Of a DNA stretch of 10,788 bases, positions 1-5,641 are shown in pieces. The notes beneath the pieces were generated by a model, which had not been told where the DNA came from, searched no databases, and saw only the letters and a list, made by a program, of their open reading frames with translations. The DNA comes from an uncultured Bermanella sp. (GTDB lineage Bacteria; Pseudomonadota; Gammaproteobacteria; Pseudomonadales; Oceanobacteraceae). Numbering within the stretch: position 1 is the stretch's first letter; every line of letters starts with the position of its first letter. Location of the stretch: NCBI GenBank assembly GCA_913054445.1, contig CAJXIK010000044.1, positions 1-10,788 of the forward strand, in the 5' to 3' direction. A program made the translations under genes and the position numbers.

Positions 1-1277
1 GTGCCAAGGTTGCTGTATATCTTACCGTTATGGGGCTGGTGACATTGCGCGCAGTTCTCGCTAAATAACCGCTGGCCTTTCTCGGCAAGCGCCACGTCCA
101 CATCGAAGGGATACACCGAAGCCGGCAGGCCAGCCAATAGCTCAACGCCAAATGCGGCCACGCGAATGTCATTGTTTTCCAAGCCTAGGGTTAGCTGTGC
201 CGCTAGGTTGCGGTACATGGGGATGGGGATGTTGCCGTTCCATTGGCCGCCGCCGTTAATGAGTGACTCATGCTCGCTGTCCCAGCTGGCCTTACGCTTG
301 TCTTGTTCCCATACCGTCATAAAATCGCTGATGCCAGGGGACGAGGGTAATATATAAGATGCGAACAGGCGGCTAAAAAAATTATCTTGCAGGCCACTGT
401 AAGCACTGGTGGCGCTAATGCCGGTGGCATCGGCCATGCCTGCAAAGCCCTTTAACGATTGCTCTTGAAATCCATCGTAGTTTTTATTCAGCAGCGCCGC
501 ATAACTTAAATACTCGTTTTCGGCGGCGTTGGCGAATTTAATGATAGTGTCGTGGGCATTGCTTTTAAATAGGGCAATTTGCTGTTGCTCGTAATCCCCT
601 GAGAAATTAATGTCCTTTGCCTGGTAGTCGTTGTAAAAATAGTGGGGTTGTGTGCTTTCTATCTTTTGCAGTGCGGCCATGAAGGCATTCACCAACAGGG
701 TATTTTTGATGCCTCGATCGGTTTCGTCGGCGAAGACTTTTTTCAGGGTGTTATAAACCCTGACCCGATACTGCACAATATTAAATTCACTATTGACGCC
801 GCCTTCGATGAGTTGCAATTCCCCCTGCGGAGTGCGCACTCGGCCTATATGGCACGCGGCACAGGTAAACGAAGTGTAATCAATATTCCCCAGCTTTTCG
901 CTGCGAGCCATGGCGCTAATGCCTATGCCGGTGGCAAGCGGGTAACCGGGTCTAGCTGGGTCGTTGTTCAGGCCCACCACCTGCAAAAAATTATCTTGCC
1001 CACCCCAGTATTCGGGGGCAATGATGGGTAGCAACTTTAACAAGATAAAGGGTACCCCGTCAGTCTCACTGAAGGCAAAACGCGTGAACCAATCATAGGC
1101 CACACTATGCTCTTGTAAGTAATCGCGCTTATGGGTTTGGCGTCGTTGCTGCTCTTGGCTCCAGTTGGCGGGCACCTCGCGCACCACAGGCGGAGTGTCT
1201 GGTGCCTCGAGGGCATCGTGGCCACAGCCTGTTAATAACAATAGCGGCAGGGCGAAGGCCGTTAAAAAAATATTCAT
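1..1277 (-). CDS. Diheme c-type cytochrome lipoprotein, RoxA/diheme-peroxidase-like (C-terminus cut by window edge)
   Basis: An open frame runs without a stop from an ATG at 1277 to the window edge, giving 425 residues. The N-terminus is a lipoprotein signal (hydrophobic residues 3-15, lipobox LTGC with Cys18). Gly at +2 fits outer-membrane sorting. Two heme c sites are visible: CAACH at 139-143 and CAQCH at 409-413. The first sits in a TCAACH...V...G....I.GG context and a QWNGN...P..RN stretch precedes the second, and both patterns recur in the 709-aa cytochrome nearby. The protein is therefore a diverged paralog of that RoxA-like family, probably acting in the periplasm after heme attachment by the Ccm system. 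The start has a good site (AAGGA, 8 nt upstream) that abuts the stop of the catalase-like gene only 12 bp upstream, so the two are surely cotranscribed. Electron transfer, peroxidase or oxygenase activity cannot be told apart from sequence. Confidence 0.88.
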   Translation of the reverse strand, partial: MNIFLTAFALPLLLLTGCGHDALEAPDTPPVVREVPANWSQEQQRRQTHKRDYLQEHSVAYDWFTRFAFSETDGVPFILLKLLPIIAPEYWGGQDNFLQVVGLNNDPARPGYPLATGIGISAMARSEKLGNIDYTSFTCAACHIGRVRTPQGELQLIEGGVNSEFNIVQYRVRVYNTLKKVFADETDRGIKNTLLVNAFMAALQKIESTQPHYFYNDYQAKDINFSGDYEQQQIALFKSNAHDTIIKFANAAENEYLSYAALLNKNYDGFQEQSLKGFAGMADATGISATSAYSGLQDNFFSRLFASYILPSSPGISDFMTVWEQDKRKASWDSEHESLINGGGQWNGNIPIPMYRNLAAQLTLGLENNDIRVAAFGVELLAGLPASVYPFDVDVALAEKGQRLFSENCAQCHQPHNGKIYSNLG

Positions 1278-1289
1278 AGGTTTATCCTT

Positions 1290-2429
1290 CTATTTGAAAC
1301 GTTCTAGTCCATTGGGTTCGAAGCGGCTGACACCGTTGTGCCGCAGGCGCTCGTCAGAGATGTCTTTCATTACCTGGCGCCTGGCGCGGTTAATACCACC
1401 CAGTGGCTTGTGCTGCACGAGGCTGTGCCAAGGGTTAAACGACATGTTTTCACAAAAATCTTTCTGTGCCTGGGAGGTAAAGACCTGTGGCGGAATATCG
1501 ATGCGGGCAATTTTAATGAAGGGAGATAACGTCTGATCCCAAGCCACCAACGCATTTTCCACCGGCATGGCATCGGCATCTAGTTGTCTCTGAATGTAAA
1601 AATCCAGGCAGCCTCGGCCGTCGCCGCTTAGTTGTTTGGCTAGGTTTTCGCTTAGGTAGTCGGGTTTGTTTTTATCGGCAGGGGCACCACCATTCACCGT
1701 GCAGGTTTGCATGGCATAGCGCACCACATTTTCATAAGCCCCATCTTCTTTTTTATCACCCAGCGCGTAACCTGTGACACTGTTCCACTTTATGTCGAGC
1801 GGTGTCACCACGCGCTGCTCTCCGGCTATGATGTTCCATATCCCTTGAGGGTGGGTGAGGGCAAACTTGGCAAGGGAGCCACTGAAAAATTCAAAAAAAT
1901 CTTGAGGGTCGGCGGCAAAAAATGCGTCGTGTCCTAGGAATAAAAAATCCTGAGTGTGTCGTTCATCACCATGGCTCAGTAGTTGGCGTTTACCCTGCAC
2001 TATGGGCAAGGCCGACATGCTAACGCGTTCGCCATTTACCTGGGTGAGCTTCATGGCTAGGCCGCGAAAATCTTTATCGTAATCAGAGGTGACCTCTTCC
2101 ACCGCATTGGAGAGACGCATCCACAGCGGATGACTGGCCCCTGGCTGAAACACTCCGTGCTGAAAGGCGGGGTCTATGTCTTTATTAACGGTGAAGGTTC
2201 CGTGCAGGCAAGCATTGGCCTTGGGATGAGTGTCGCGTAAAAAGGTTTCACCCTGATATTGTTCGTTTAACTTGTGGATCAGCAGTTCGCTGATGTCACT
2301 GATGATCTGCTGTTCCCCTGGGGGAATAATTTCCTCTCCCAGTGGCGCAACCTCTATGTCGCTACAGGCACTTAAAAGCAGGCTGGCGGCAATGGGCGCG
2401 AGCATTAAACTTATTTTTTTCATGGTCAT
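1290..2429 (-). CDS. Catalase-related heme-binding lipoprotein (catalase family, possibly y4iL-like)
   Basis: The 379-aa protein starts with a lipoprotein signal: basic MKK, a hydrophobic stretch and lipobox LSAC with Cys22. Ser at +2 suggests the outer membrane. The mature part resembles the minimal catalase fold: HPKANACLHGTF at 68-79 with a candidate distal His68, a W-R-SNA strand, a D.RG.A.K strand near 120-127, a DFLFLGHDAFF segment near 161-171, and a C-terminal FNPWHSL..H.PLGGINRAR block. This pattern is known from small catalase-like proteins such as the y4iL-like group, which is distinct from true catalases. I do not see the RxxxY motif that supplies the proximal tyrosine in classical catalases, so simple H2O2 dismutation should not be assumed; a (hydro)peroxide substrate is an inference. 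The second ATG (2423) has the better-placed GGA and may be the real start, removing two residues. The gene lies between two diheme cytochromes. Confidence 0.85.
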   Translation of the reverse strand: MTMKKISLMLAPIAASLLLSACSDIEVAPLGEEIIPPGEQQIISDISELLIHKLNEQYQGETFLRDTHPKANACLHGTFTVNKDIDPAFQHGVFQPGASHPLWMRLSNAVEEVTSDYDKDFRGLAMKLTQVNGERVSMSALPIVQGKRQLLSHGDERHTQDFLFLGHDAFFAADPQDFFEFFSGSLAKFALTHPQGIWNIIAGEQRVVTPLDIKWNSVTGYALGDKKEDGAYENVVRYAMQTCTVNGGAPADKNKPDYLSENLAKQLSGDGRGCLDFYIQRQLDADAMPVENALVAWDQTLSPFIKIARIDIPPQVFTSQAQKDFCENMSFNPWHSLVQHKPLGGINRARRQVMKDISDERLRHNGVSRFEPNGLERFK

Positions 2430-2435
2430 ATCCAG
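2423..2435 (-). promoter_or_regulatory. Ribosome binding site favouring the second ATG of the catalase-like gene
   Basis: Read on the minus strand, the sequence is TGGATATGACCATGAAA. The GGA core lies directly against the first ATG, which is too close, but about 7 nt from the second. Translation probably begins at 2423 (MKKISL...), a typical lipoprotein N-terminus. Confidence 0.45.
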
Positions 2436-2447
2436 ATAATACAGCCG

Positions 2448-2475
2448 AAAAAAAGCCCATTAATCAATGGGCTTT
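2448..2475 (-). terminator. Rho-independent terminator after the 709-aa cytochrome gene
   Basis: A perfect 10-bp inverted repeat (AAAGCCCATT at 2452-2461, AATGGGCTTT at 2466-2475) encloses a 4-nt loop. On the minus strand the hairpin ends in seven consecutive T residues (2448-2454). It begins 9 nt after the stop of the large cytochrome and ends only 18 bp before the next start. It therefore probably lowers transcription of the two downstream genes rather than isolating them, because little room remains for a separate promoter. Confidence 0.8.
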
Positions 2476-2484
2476 ATGTGGGGC

Positions 2485-4614
2485 TTAAAGTGTTTTTAAA
2501 AATTCTAGCAGCTGCCAACGCTGATCTTCATCGAGACCAGGCAGTACGGTGCCGTCTATCTGTGGGCTATTACCCGCCGCATATTCGTGGCCCGAATTAA
2601 GGTTACCTGCGCGCGCGGTGGTGAATGGACTGCCTGCATAACCCGAGCTAATGAAGCCAACTTTTTGCGGGTCAAACTCACGGCTGCCCACCACAAAGGA
2701 TGCGGGTCGATACTGCCCGCTATCTGGATCGCCGGGTTTTTTGCTGGGTAATAACAGGTCATATATAGTGGGCACCGAACCGTTGTGCAGGTACGGGGCG
2801 GTGGCCCAGATGCCATTTAGCGAACGGGCCTTATAGGAAAGTAGCGAGTTGTACGGGTTGGCCGTAGTGTCTGGATTGTAATTACCCGCCTTCACGCTGC
2901 TTTTTTTAATGGGGTTGGTAAACAGGGATGCGCCCACCGTGTAGCCCCAGTCGGCCCAGCGGCGCAGCAGCCATTTGTCGGCATCTGGGGTGGCCACTAC
3001 CCCCTTAGTGACGGAGGTTAATATCTGTGCCACCGGTGCCTCTTCTTCTAGAATAACCTCGCCTACACCGGTATTTTGATAGGTGTGTTTAAAGTTACCC
3101 GACTTACCTTTATAGGTAACGCTGTGTACGGCCATGGTGGGATCGGTGCCGATATTTTCCAGCGCAGAAAATTTAGAAATAACGATTCGGTCGGCATCGT
3201 TGCGGTCAATCAATTCGTGGCAGCTTTGACAATATTGGCCGTAAATCTTGCGGCCTTGCTTGGCTTTGGCGTGATCAATTTTTCCTAAAATATTTTCAGG
3301 CCACAGCGGTGACTCTAGGCTGGCTAAGTGATGTTCGATGCGTTCCAAGTTAGTGAGGTCGATGGACGACTTGAAGTCTACCTTCTTCTTTTTGTGATCC
3401 TGGTTGGTCAACAAAGAAGACAGACTAAAGCCTGGCTCTTTTGCCTGCCAATCCAGTATGCCAAATACGCCAATCACCTCTCCGGTGTTGCGCCCCAGAG
3501 GCCCCAACCCAGAGTTATCGGCAATGCCATTCCACTGCACATGATCCGACTGTGCGATGTCCCATAAGAAAGGGTAACTCACCGGCGCGCTGGGCTCGTT
3601 AAATAGGGAATTTCTAATGAGTAAAAATTCTTTTTGAGTTAATGCTGGGTAGCCAGTCTCGGTGGATAATAGGCGTTCGATGATCTGCACAAATTGATGA
3701 TTACCAATAATGGTTTCATTGATGCCCTGCAAGACTAAGTCAGCCTCATCAGAGCTGATGATGTATGTCCCTGCCTGCGATGTGACCTGGGTAAGGATGT
3801 CGTGTACCTGTCTCTTGTTGGGCACGTATTGTAAAACACGGTTATAAATACGGCCAAAGGCATCTAGGCGGGCGTAGCCATATTTTATGTGGGAGTGATT
3901 AATCGCGTTGTATAAAGTGAGGCTTCCGGTCCATTTTTTTAAGTCTGCGTTTACTTCCTGCGGCGATTGGTAGTCATTATTCAGAGCCAATACCGCATCC
4001 ACAAAGCGTTGATTTTTTTCTGGATTACTGATGGTTTGTTTTAGGCCATCTTCCATGGCGGTTAGGTAGCCCACCATATTGGCCATGGCTGGCCCGCCAT
4101 CGATACGAATGGCTTGGCCCTTATAATTAACCTGAGTGGTGTGGCAGGCGGCACAGGTGTAACCCATGTAATCTTTGCCCTGATAACTTTCCTTGGCAAA
4201 ACCCACGGCCAAACCATCTGGATTGGAGAAGGTGGGCTTCTGTGGCAGGTAGCGGTATTTATCGATAGCGGCAGTGGCGCGAATAAGCTCACTGGAATTT
4301 TTCTGCTCGAGGTTGAGGTAAAAGTCGTAGGGCAGCAGGCCCGAGCCTTGGGTGATGTTGTAAAACCATAAGCTGTCCGATGCGCTCCAACCCTGATCGA
4401 GATATATGGGGGTTGTATAGTTTTCGCCAAATTCACCATCGGTAATGGCCATGGCTCCACGGCTCGGATCATCGTCCCAGCTTTGAAAAGTTTTGCCGAC
4501 GGCAAGGATTAAAAAAGACAAACCGACAAAACCAGCCAAGAGTAAGATGACATTTTTTTTGTGGTTGTTTAGCTGCCTTAATATCCATTGAGGCACGGAG
4601 ATTAAAAAATTCAC
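2485..4614 (-). CDS. Membrane-anchored diheme c-type cytochrome, RoxA-like / diheme cytochrome c peroxidase family
   Basis: A 709-aa protein with a basic N-terminus, one hydrophobic segment at 22-40 (signal anchor or uncleaved signal), and a large periplasmic part. Heme sites are CAACH (154-158) and CQSCH (462-466). The stretch from about 71 to 104 (DQGWS, WFYN.TQGS, PYDF, LEQ) and the C-terminal SLNGIWATAPYLHNGSVPT (598-616) are hallmarks I associate with RoxA-like rubber-oxygenase relatives and the wider diheme peroxidase/MauG group. RoxA cleaves polyisoprene with O2; most relatives have unknown substrates, so rubber cleavage is not implied. Length is close to RoxA. The start is GTG at 4614, preceded by AAAAGGA at 6-7 nt. 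The stop is followed at once by a terminator hairpin, then by the catalase-like gene. No convincing promoter was found in the AT-rich region upstream. Confidence 0.88.
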   Translation of the reverse strand: MNFLISVPQWILRQLNNHKKNVILLLAGFVGLSFLILAVGKTFQSWDDDPSRGAMAITDGEFGENYTTPIYLDQGWSASDSLWFYNITQGSGLLPYDFYLNLEQKNSSELIRATAAIDKYRYLPQKPTFSNPDGLAVGFAKESYQGKDYMGYTCAACHTTQVNYKGQAIRIDGGPAMANMVGYLTAMEDGLKQTISNPEKNQRFVDAVLALNNDYQSPQEVNADLKKWTGSLTLYNAINHSHIKYGYARLDAFGRIYNRVLQYVPNKRQVHDILTQVTSQAGTYIISSDEADLVLQGINETIIGNHQFVQIIERLLSTETGYPALTQKEFLLIRNSLFNEPSAPVSYPFLWDIAQSDHVQWNGIADNSGLGPLGRNTGEVIGVFGILDWQAKEPGFSLSSLLTNQDHKKKKVDFKSSIDLTNLERIEHHLASLESPLWPENILGKIDHAKAKQGRKIYGQYCQSCHELIDRNDADRIVISKFSALENIGTDPTMAVHSVTYKGKSGNFKHTYQNTGVGEVILEEEAPVAQILTSVTKGVVATPDADKWLLRRWADWGYTVGASLFTNPIKKSSVKAGNYNPDTTANPYNSLLSYKARSLNGIWATAPYLHNGSVPTIYDLLLPSKKPGDPDSGQYRPASFVVGSREFDPQKVGFISSGYAGSPFTTARAGNLNSGHEYAAGNSPQIDGTVLPGLDEDQRWQLLEFLKTL

Positions 4615-4664
4615 GGAAAGTCCTTTTGTTTATTTTATTTATTATTGTGTGAAAATCAGGCAGA

Positions 4665-4675
4665 GGGTAATACCC
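4665..4675. repeat. Short palindrome GGGTAATACCC, possible operator
   Basis: A perfect 5+1+5 palindrome lies about 50 bp upstream of the GTG start of the large cytochrome gene. Its position would suit a regulator binding site, but it is short and no regulator is encoded nearby. It may be chance. Confidence 0.2.
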
Positions 4676-4708
4676 ATGAATAGGCATGTCTACGCAATGG
4701 TTAGGTTT

Positions 4709-4738
4709 TTAGCAAAAATGAGTCATGCATCCTATAAA
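4709..4738 (+). promoter_or_regulatory. Candidate sigma70 promoter upstream of the 19-codon ORF
   Basis: A -35-like TTAGCA (4709-4714, 4 of 6 consensus matches) lies 18 bp before a -10-like TATAAA (4733-4738, 5 of 6). Transcription would begin near 4745, just before the Shine-Dalgarno site at 4751. The arrangement is coherent, but individual matches of this quality are common in AT-rich DNA. Confidence 0.35.
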
Positions 4739-4750
4739 GGCTATTTGTCT

Positions 4751-4759
4751 GGAGGTGAT
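4751..4759 (+). promoter_or_regulatory. Near-ideal Shine-Dalgarno site
   Basis: GGAGGTGAT is a nine-base match to the standard 16S anti-Shine-Dalgarno complement. It sits 6 nt (counting from GGAGG) before the ATG at 4762, which is ideal spacing. It is stronger than the site of any recognised gene in this window. Confidence 0.6.
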
Positions 4760-4761
4760 AG

Positions 4762-4821
4762 ATGAATGCACAAAGTCATGCTTTTTTATGGGTTATGAGG
4801 CCCCTAAAAGGTACCCGCTAA
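4762..4821 (+). CDS. Possible 19-aa small protein or leader peptide
   Basis: ATG at 4762 opens a 19-codon frame, MNAQSHAFLWVMRPLKGTR, ending in TAA at 4819. No homology is recognised. Its support comes from context: a nine-base Shine-Dalgarno match at ideal spacing and a candidate promoter just upstream. There is no run of one amino acid as in classical attenuation leaders, and no terminator/antiterminator pair is obvious after it. It could be a small protein, a leader for the gene starting at 4931, a decayed gene start, or a coincidence. Confidence 0.35.
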   Translation: MNAQSHAFLWVMRPLKGTR

Positions 4822-4930
4822 GGTGCCACGAAAAATGGTTATTAGGCGTTGGTACTGGCGTATAGGCTGAAAATAGGGATAATAGAACCCGTTCCAAATC
4901 AAATAATAATAAACCACGTAGTAGCCAATT

Positions 4931-5140
4931 ATGACATCAGCACATTTAGAATCTTTTATAGCCTTCGACAATGACGAGAGCAACGTAGCGGCCGTTAAGC
5001 TTATTATTCCCGCCGATCGTTTGGGCAGTGACCGCAACGAACACTTTTATGCCATGGACATTCGCGAAGCCATGGCCCTTGGTCAGCAGTTGTTGGCCAT
5101 GGTGGCGGAGCAAGAGTGCAATTGGGCAAGCGTAGACTAG
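4931..5140 (+). CDS. Hypothetical protein, 69 aa
   Basis: I do not recognise a family. The protein is acidic and soluble-looking, with no signal peptide, membrane segment or cysteine cluster (one Cys near the end). Its first half (residues 5-45: SFIAFDNDESN, VKLIIPADRLG, HFYAMDI) could form strands. Residues 44-62 (IREAMALGQQLLAMVAEQE) look like an amphipathic helix. Balanced composition makes a real gene more likely than the overlapping minus-strand frame. An in-frame TAG at 4922-4924 fixes ATG 4931 as the only near start, yet there is no clear ribosome binding site before it. Translation might be weak or coupled to an upstream ORF. It lies 122 bp before zapB on the same strand. Confidence 0.6.
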   Translation: MTSAHLESFIAFDNDESNVAAVKLIIPADRLGSDRNEHFYAMDIREAMALGQQLLAMVAEQECNWASVD

Positions 5141-5147
5141 GTTGCTC

Positions 5148-5157
5148 GCGACGTCGC
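5148..5157. repeat. 10-bp palindrome GCGACGTCGC after the 69-aa gene
   Basis: A perfect palindrome starts 7 nt after the stop at 5140. It is nested in a wider GCTCG (5144-5148)...CGAGC (5161-5165) pairing. No T tract follows, so it is a poor intrinsic terminator. A transcript-end structure or a protein site is possible. Confidence 0.25.
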
Positions 5158-5200
5158 TGACGAGCGCCGTAAGTCATTGTTATAGCTAGATAAATTAGCC

Positions 5201-5229
5201 TTGTCTAAATTCTAGTGGGCGCTTATTAT
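5201..5229 (+). promoter_or_regulatory. Candidate sigma70 promoter of zapB
   Basis: TTGTCT (5201-5206, 4 of 6) and TATTAT (5224-5229, 5 of 6) are separated by exactly 17 bp. The predicted start near 5236 leaves a leader of about 27 nt to the ATG at 5263. The upstream ATG at 5215 would lie inside this promoter, supporting the shorter zapB start. Confidence 0.45.
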
Positions 5230-5262
5230 TCACCGCTTTTTACCTACACACTTGAGAAATTT

Positions 5263-5487
5263 ATGGAATTATTGGACAAACTAGAAGCAAAAATTACGCT
5301 GGCGTTAGAGACCGTCGAATTACTGAACATGGAAAATGACGAGTTAAAGCAGGAGATTGCTGGCCTTAATTTGCAGAATGCCAGCCTCAACGAGCAAAAA
5401 AACAGCTGGGAGAACAAACTGAATGGCATGTTAAGCCAGTTTGAGACCCAAGTGGCCGAACTTCAGAGTGAGTCATCGGCGGCTTAA
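5263..5487 (+). CDS. zapB: Cell division protein ZapB
   Basis: A 74-aa protein that is almost entirely coiled coil. The opening MELLDKLEAKI, then ETVELLNMENDELK, closely follows the start of E. coli ZapB (81 aa), and NSWENKLNGMLSQFE matches its C-terminal part. ZapB is a cytoplasmic coiled-coil protein that assembles at the Z-ring, binds ZapA and helps stabilise FtsZ and link the ring to the chromosome terminus through MatP. A longer frame from 5215 adds 16 residues (MGAYYSPLFTYTLEKF) unlike the family and would overlap the candidate promoter, so the start at 5263 is preferred; GAG lies about 9 nt before it. The following gene is 154 bp away. A shorter coiled-coil family (TIGR02449) was considered, but the sequence fits ZapB better. 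Confidence 0.8.
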   Translation: MELLDKLEAKITLALETVELLNMENDELKQEIAGLNLQNASLNEQKNSWENKLNGMLSQFETQVAELQSESSAA

Positions 5488-5501
5488 GCACGCTCGCCAG
5501 A

Positions 5502-5524
5502 TCCAGGGTTATTCATGCCCTGGA
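5502..5524 (+). terminator. Hairpin after zapB, weak terminator candidate
   Basis: TCCAGGG (5502-5508) and CCCTGGA (5518-5524) form a 7-bp stem with a 9-nt loop, 14 nt after the zapB stop. The following sequence is pyrimidine-rich but lacks a clean T tract, so termination would be partial at best. Confidence 0.3.
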
Positions 5525-5641
5525 CAGCCCTCCCCCTCTTATTATTCTAACGACTCCCGTCAAGACACATTATTCTTCACTGCTGATTTTTTATACACTG
5601 GGTGGGAATGCAAACCCAAGATCAACAAGCGCAGGTTATTC

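Larger units (their letters stand above)
4615..4930. other. Divergent intergenic region
   Basis: This 316-bp gap separates the minus-strand heme cluster from the plus-strand genes. It contains an AT-rich leader of the large cytochrome (about 4621-4650), a short palindrome GGGTAATACCC (4665-4675), a candidate plus-strand promoter (4709-4738), and a strong Shine-Dalgarno site serving a 19-codon ORF (4751-4821). I see nothing recognisable in 4822-4930. No convincing minus-strand promoter could be picked; an AATAAT hexamer in the AT-rich leader has only a poor -35 partner. Confidence 0.6.

Noticed and set aside
377..999. 15-nt repeat AAAAAATTATCTTGC at about 376-390 and 985-999
   Set aside because: Both copies are in the same reading frame and encode QDNFF and QDNFL in the cytochrome. 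A short coding coincidence is more likely than a repeat element.
642..1031. 129-codon plus-strand open frame
   Set aside because: It lies entirely antisense to the diheme cytochrome lipoprotein, whose heme motifs and lipobox are clear. The plus-strand product shows no recognisable features.
4062..4505. 147-codon minus-strand open frame
   Set aside because: It overlaps the large cytochrome gene in another frame on the same strand, across its first heme site. It is proline- and threonine-rich with no domain signal.
4804..5037. 77-codon minus-strand open frame
   Set aside because: It overlaps the more plausible 69-aa plus-strand gene and has a Tyr/Ile-rich middle typical of translated AT-rich noncoding DNA.
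5215..5262. 16-residue N-terminal extension of ZapB
   Set aside because: It does not fit the family start MELLDKLEAK, and the ATG at 5215 lies within the candidate promoter.
5441..5641. N-terminal extension of the MetF-like gene back to 5441
   Set aside because: It would overlap zapB, and its residues (rich in Arg, Ser and Pro) do not resemble any MetF N-terminus. ATG 5642 has its own ribosome binding site.
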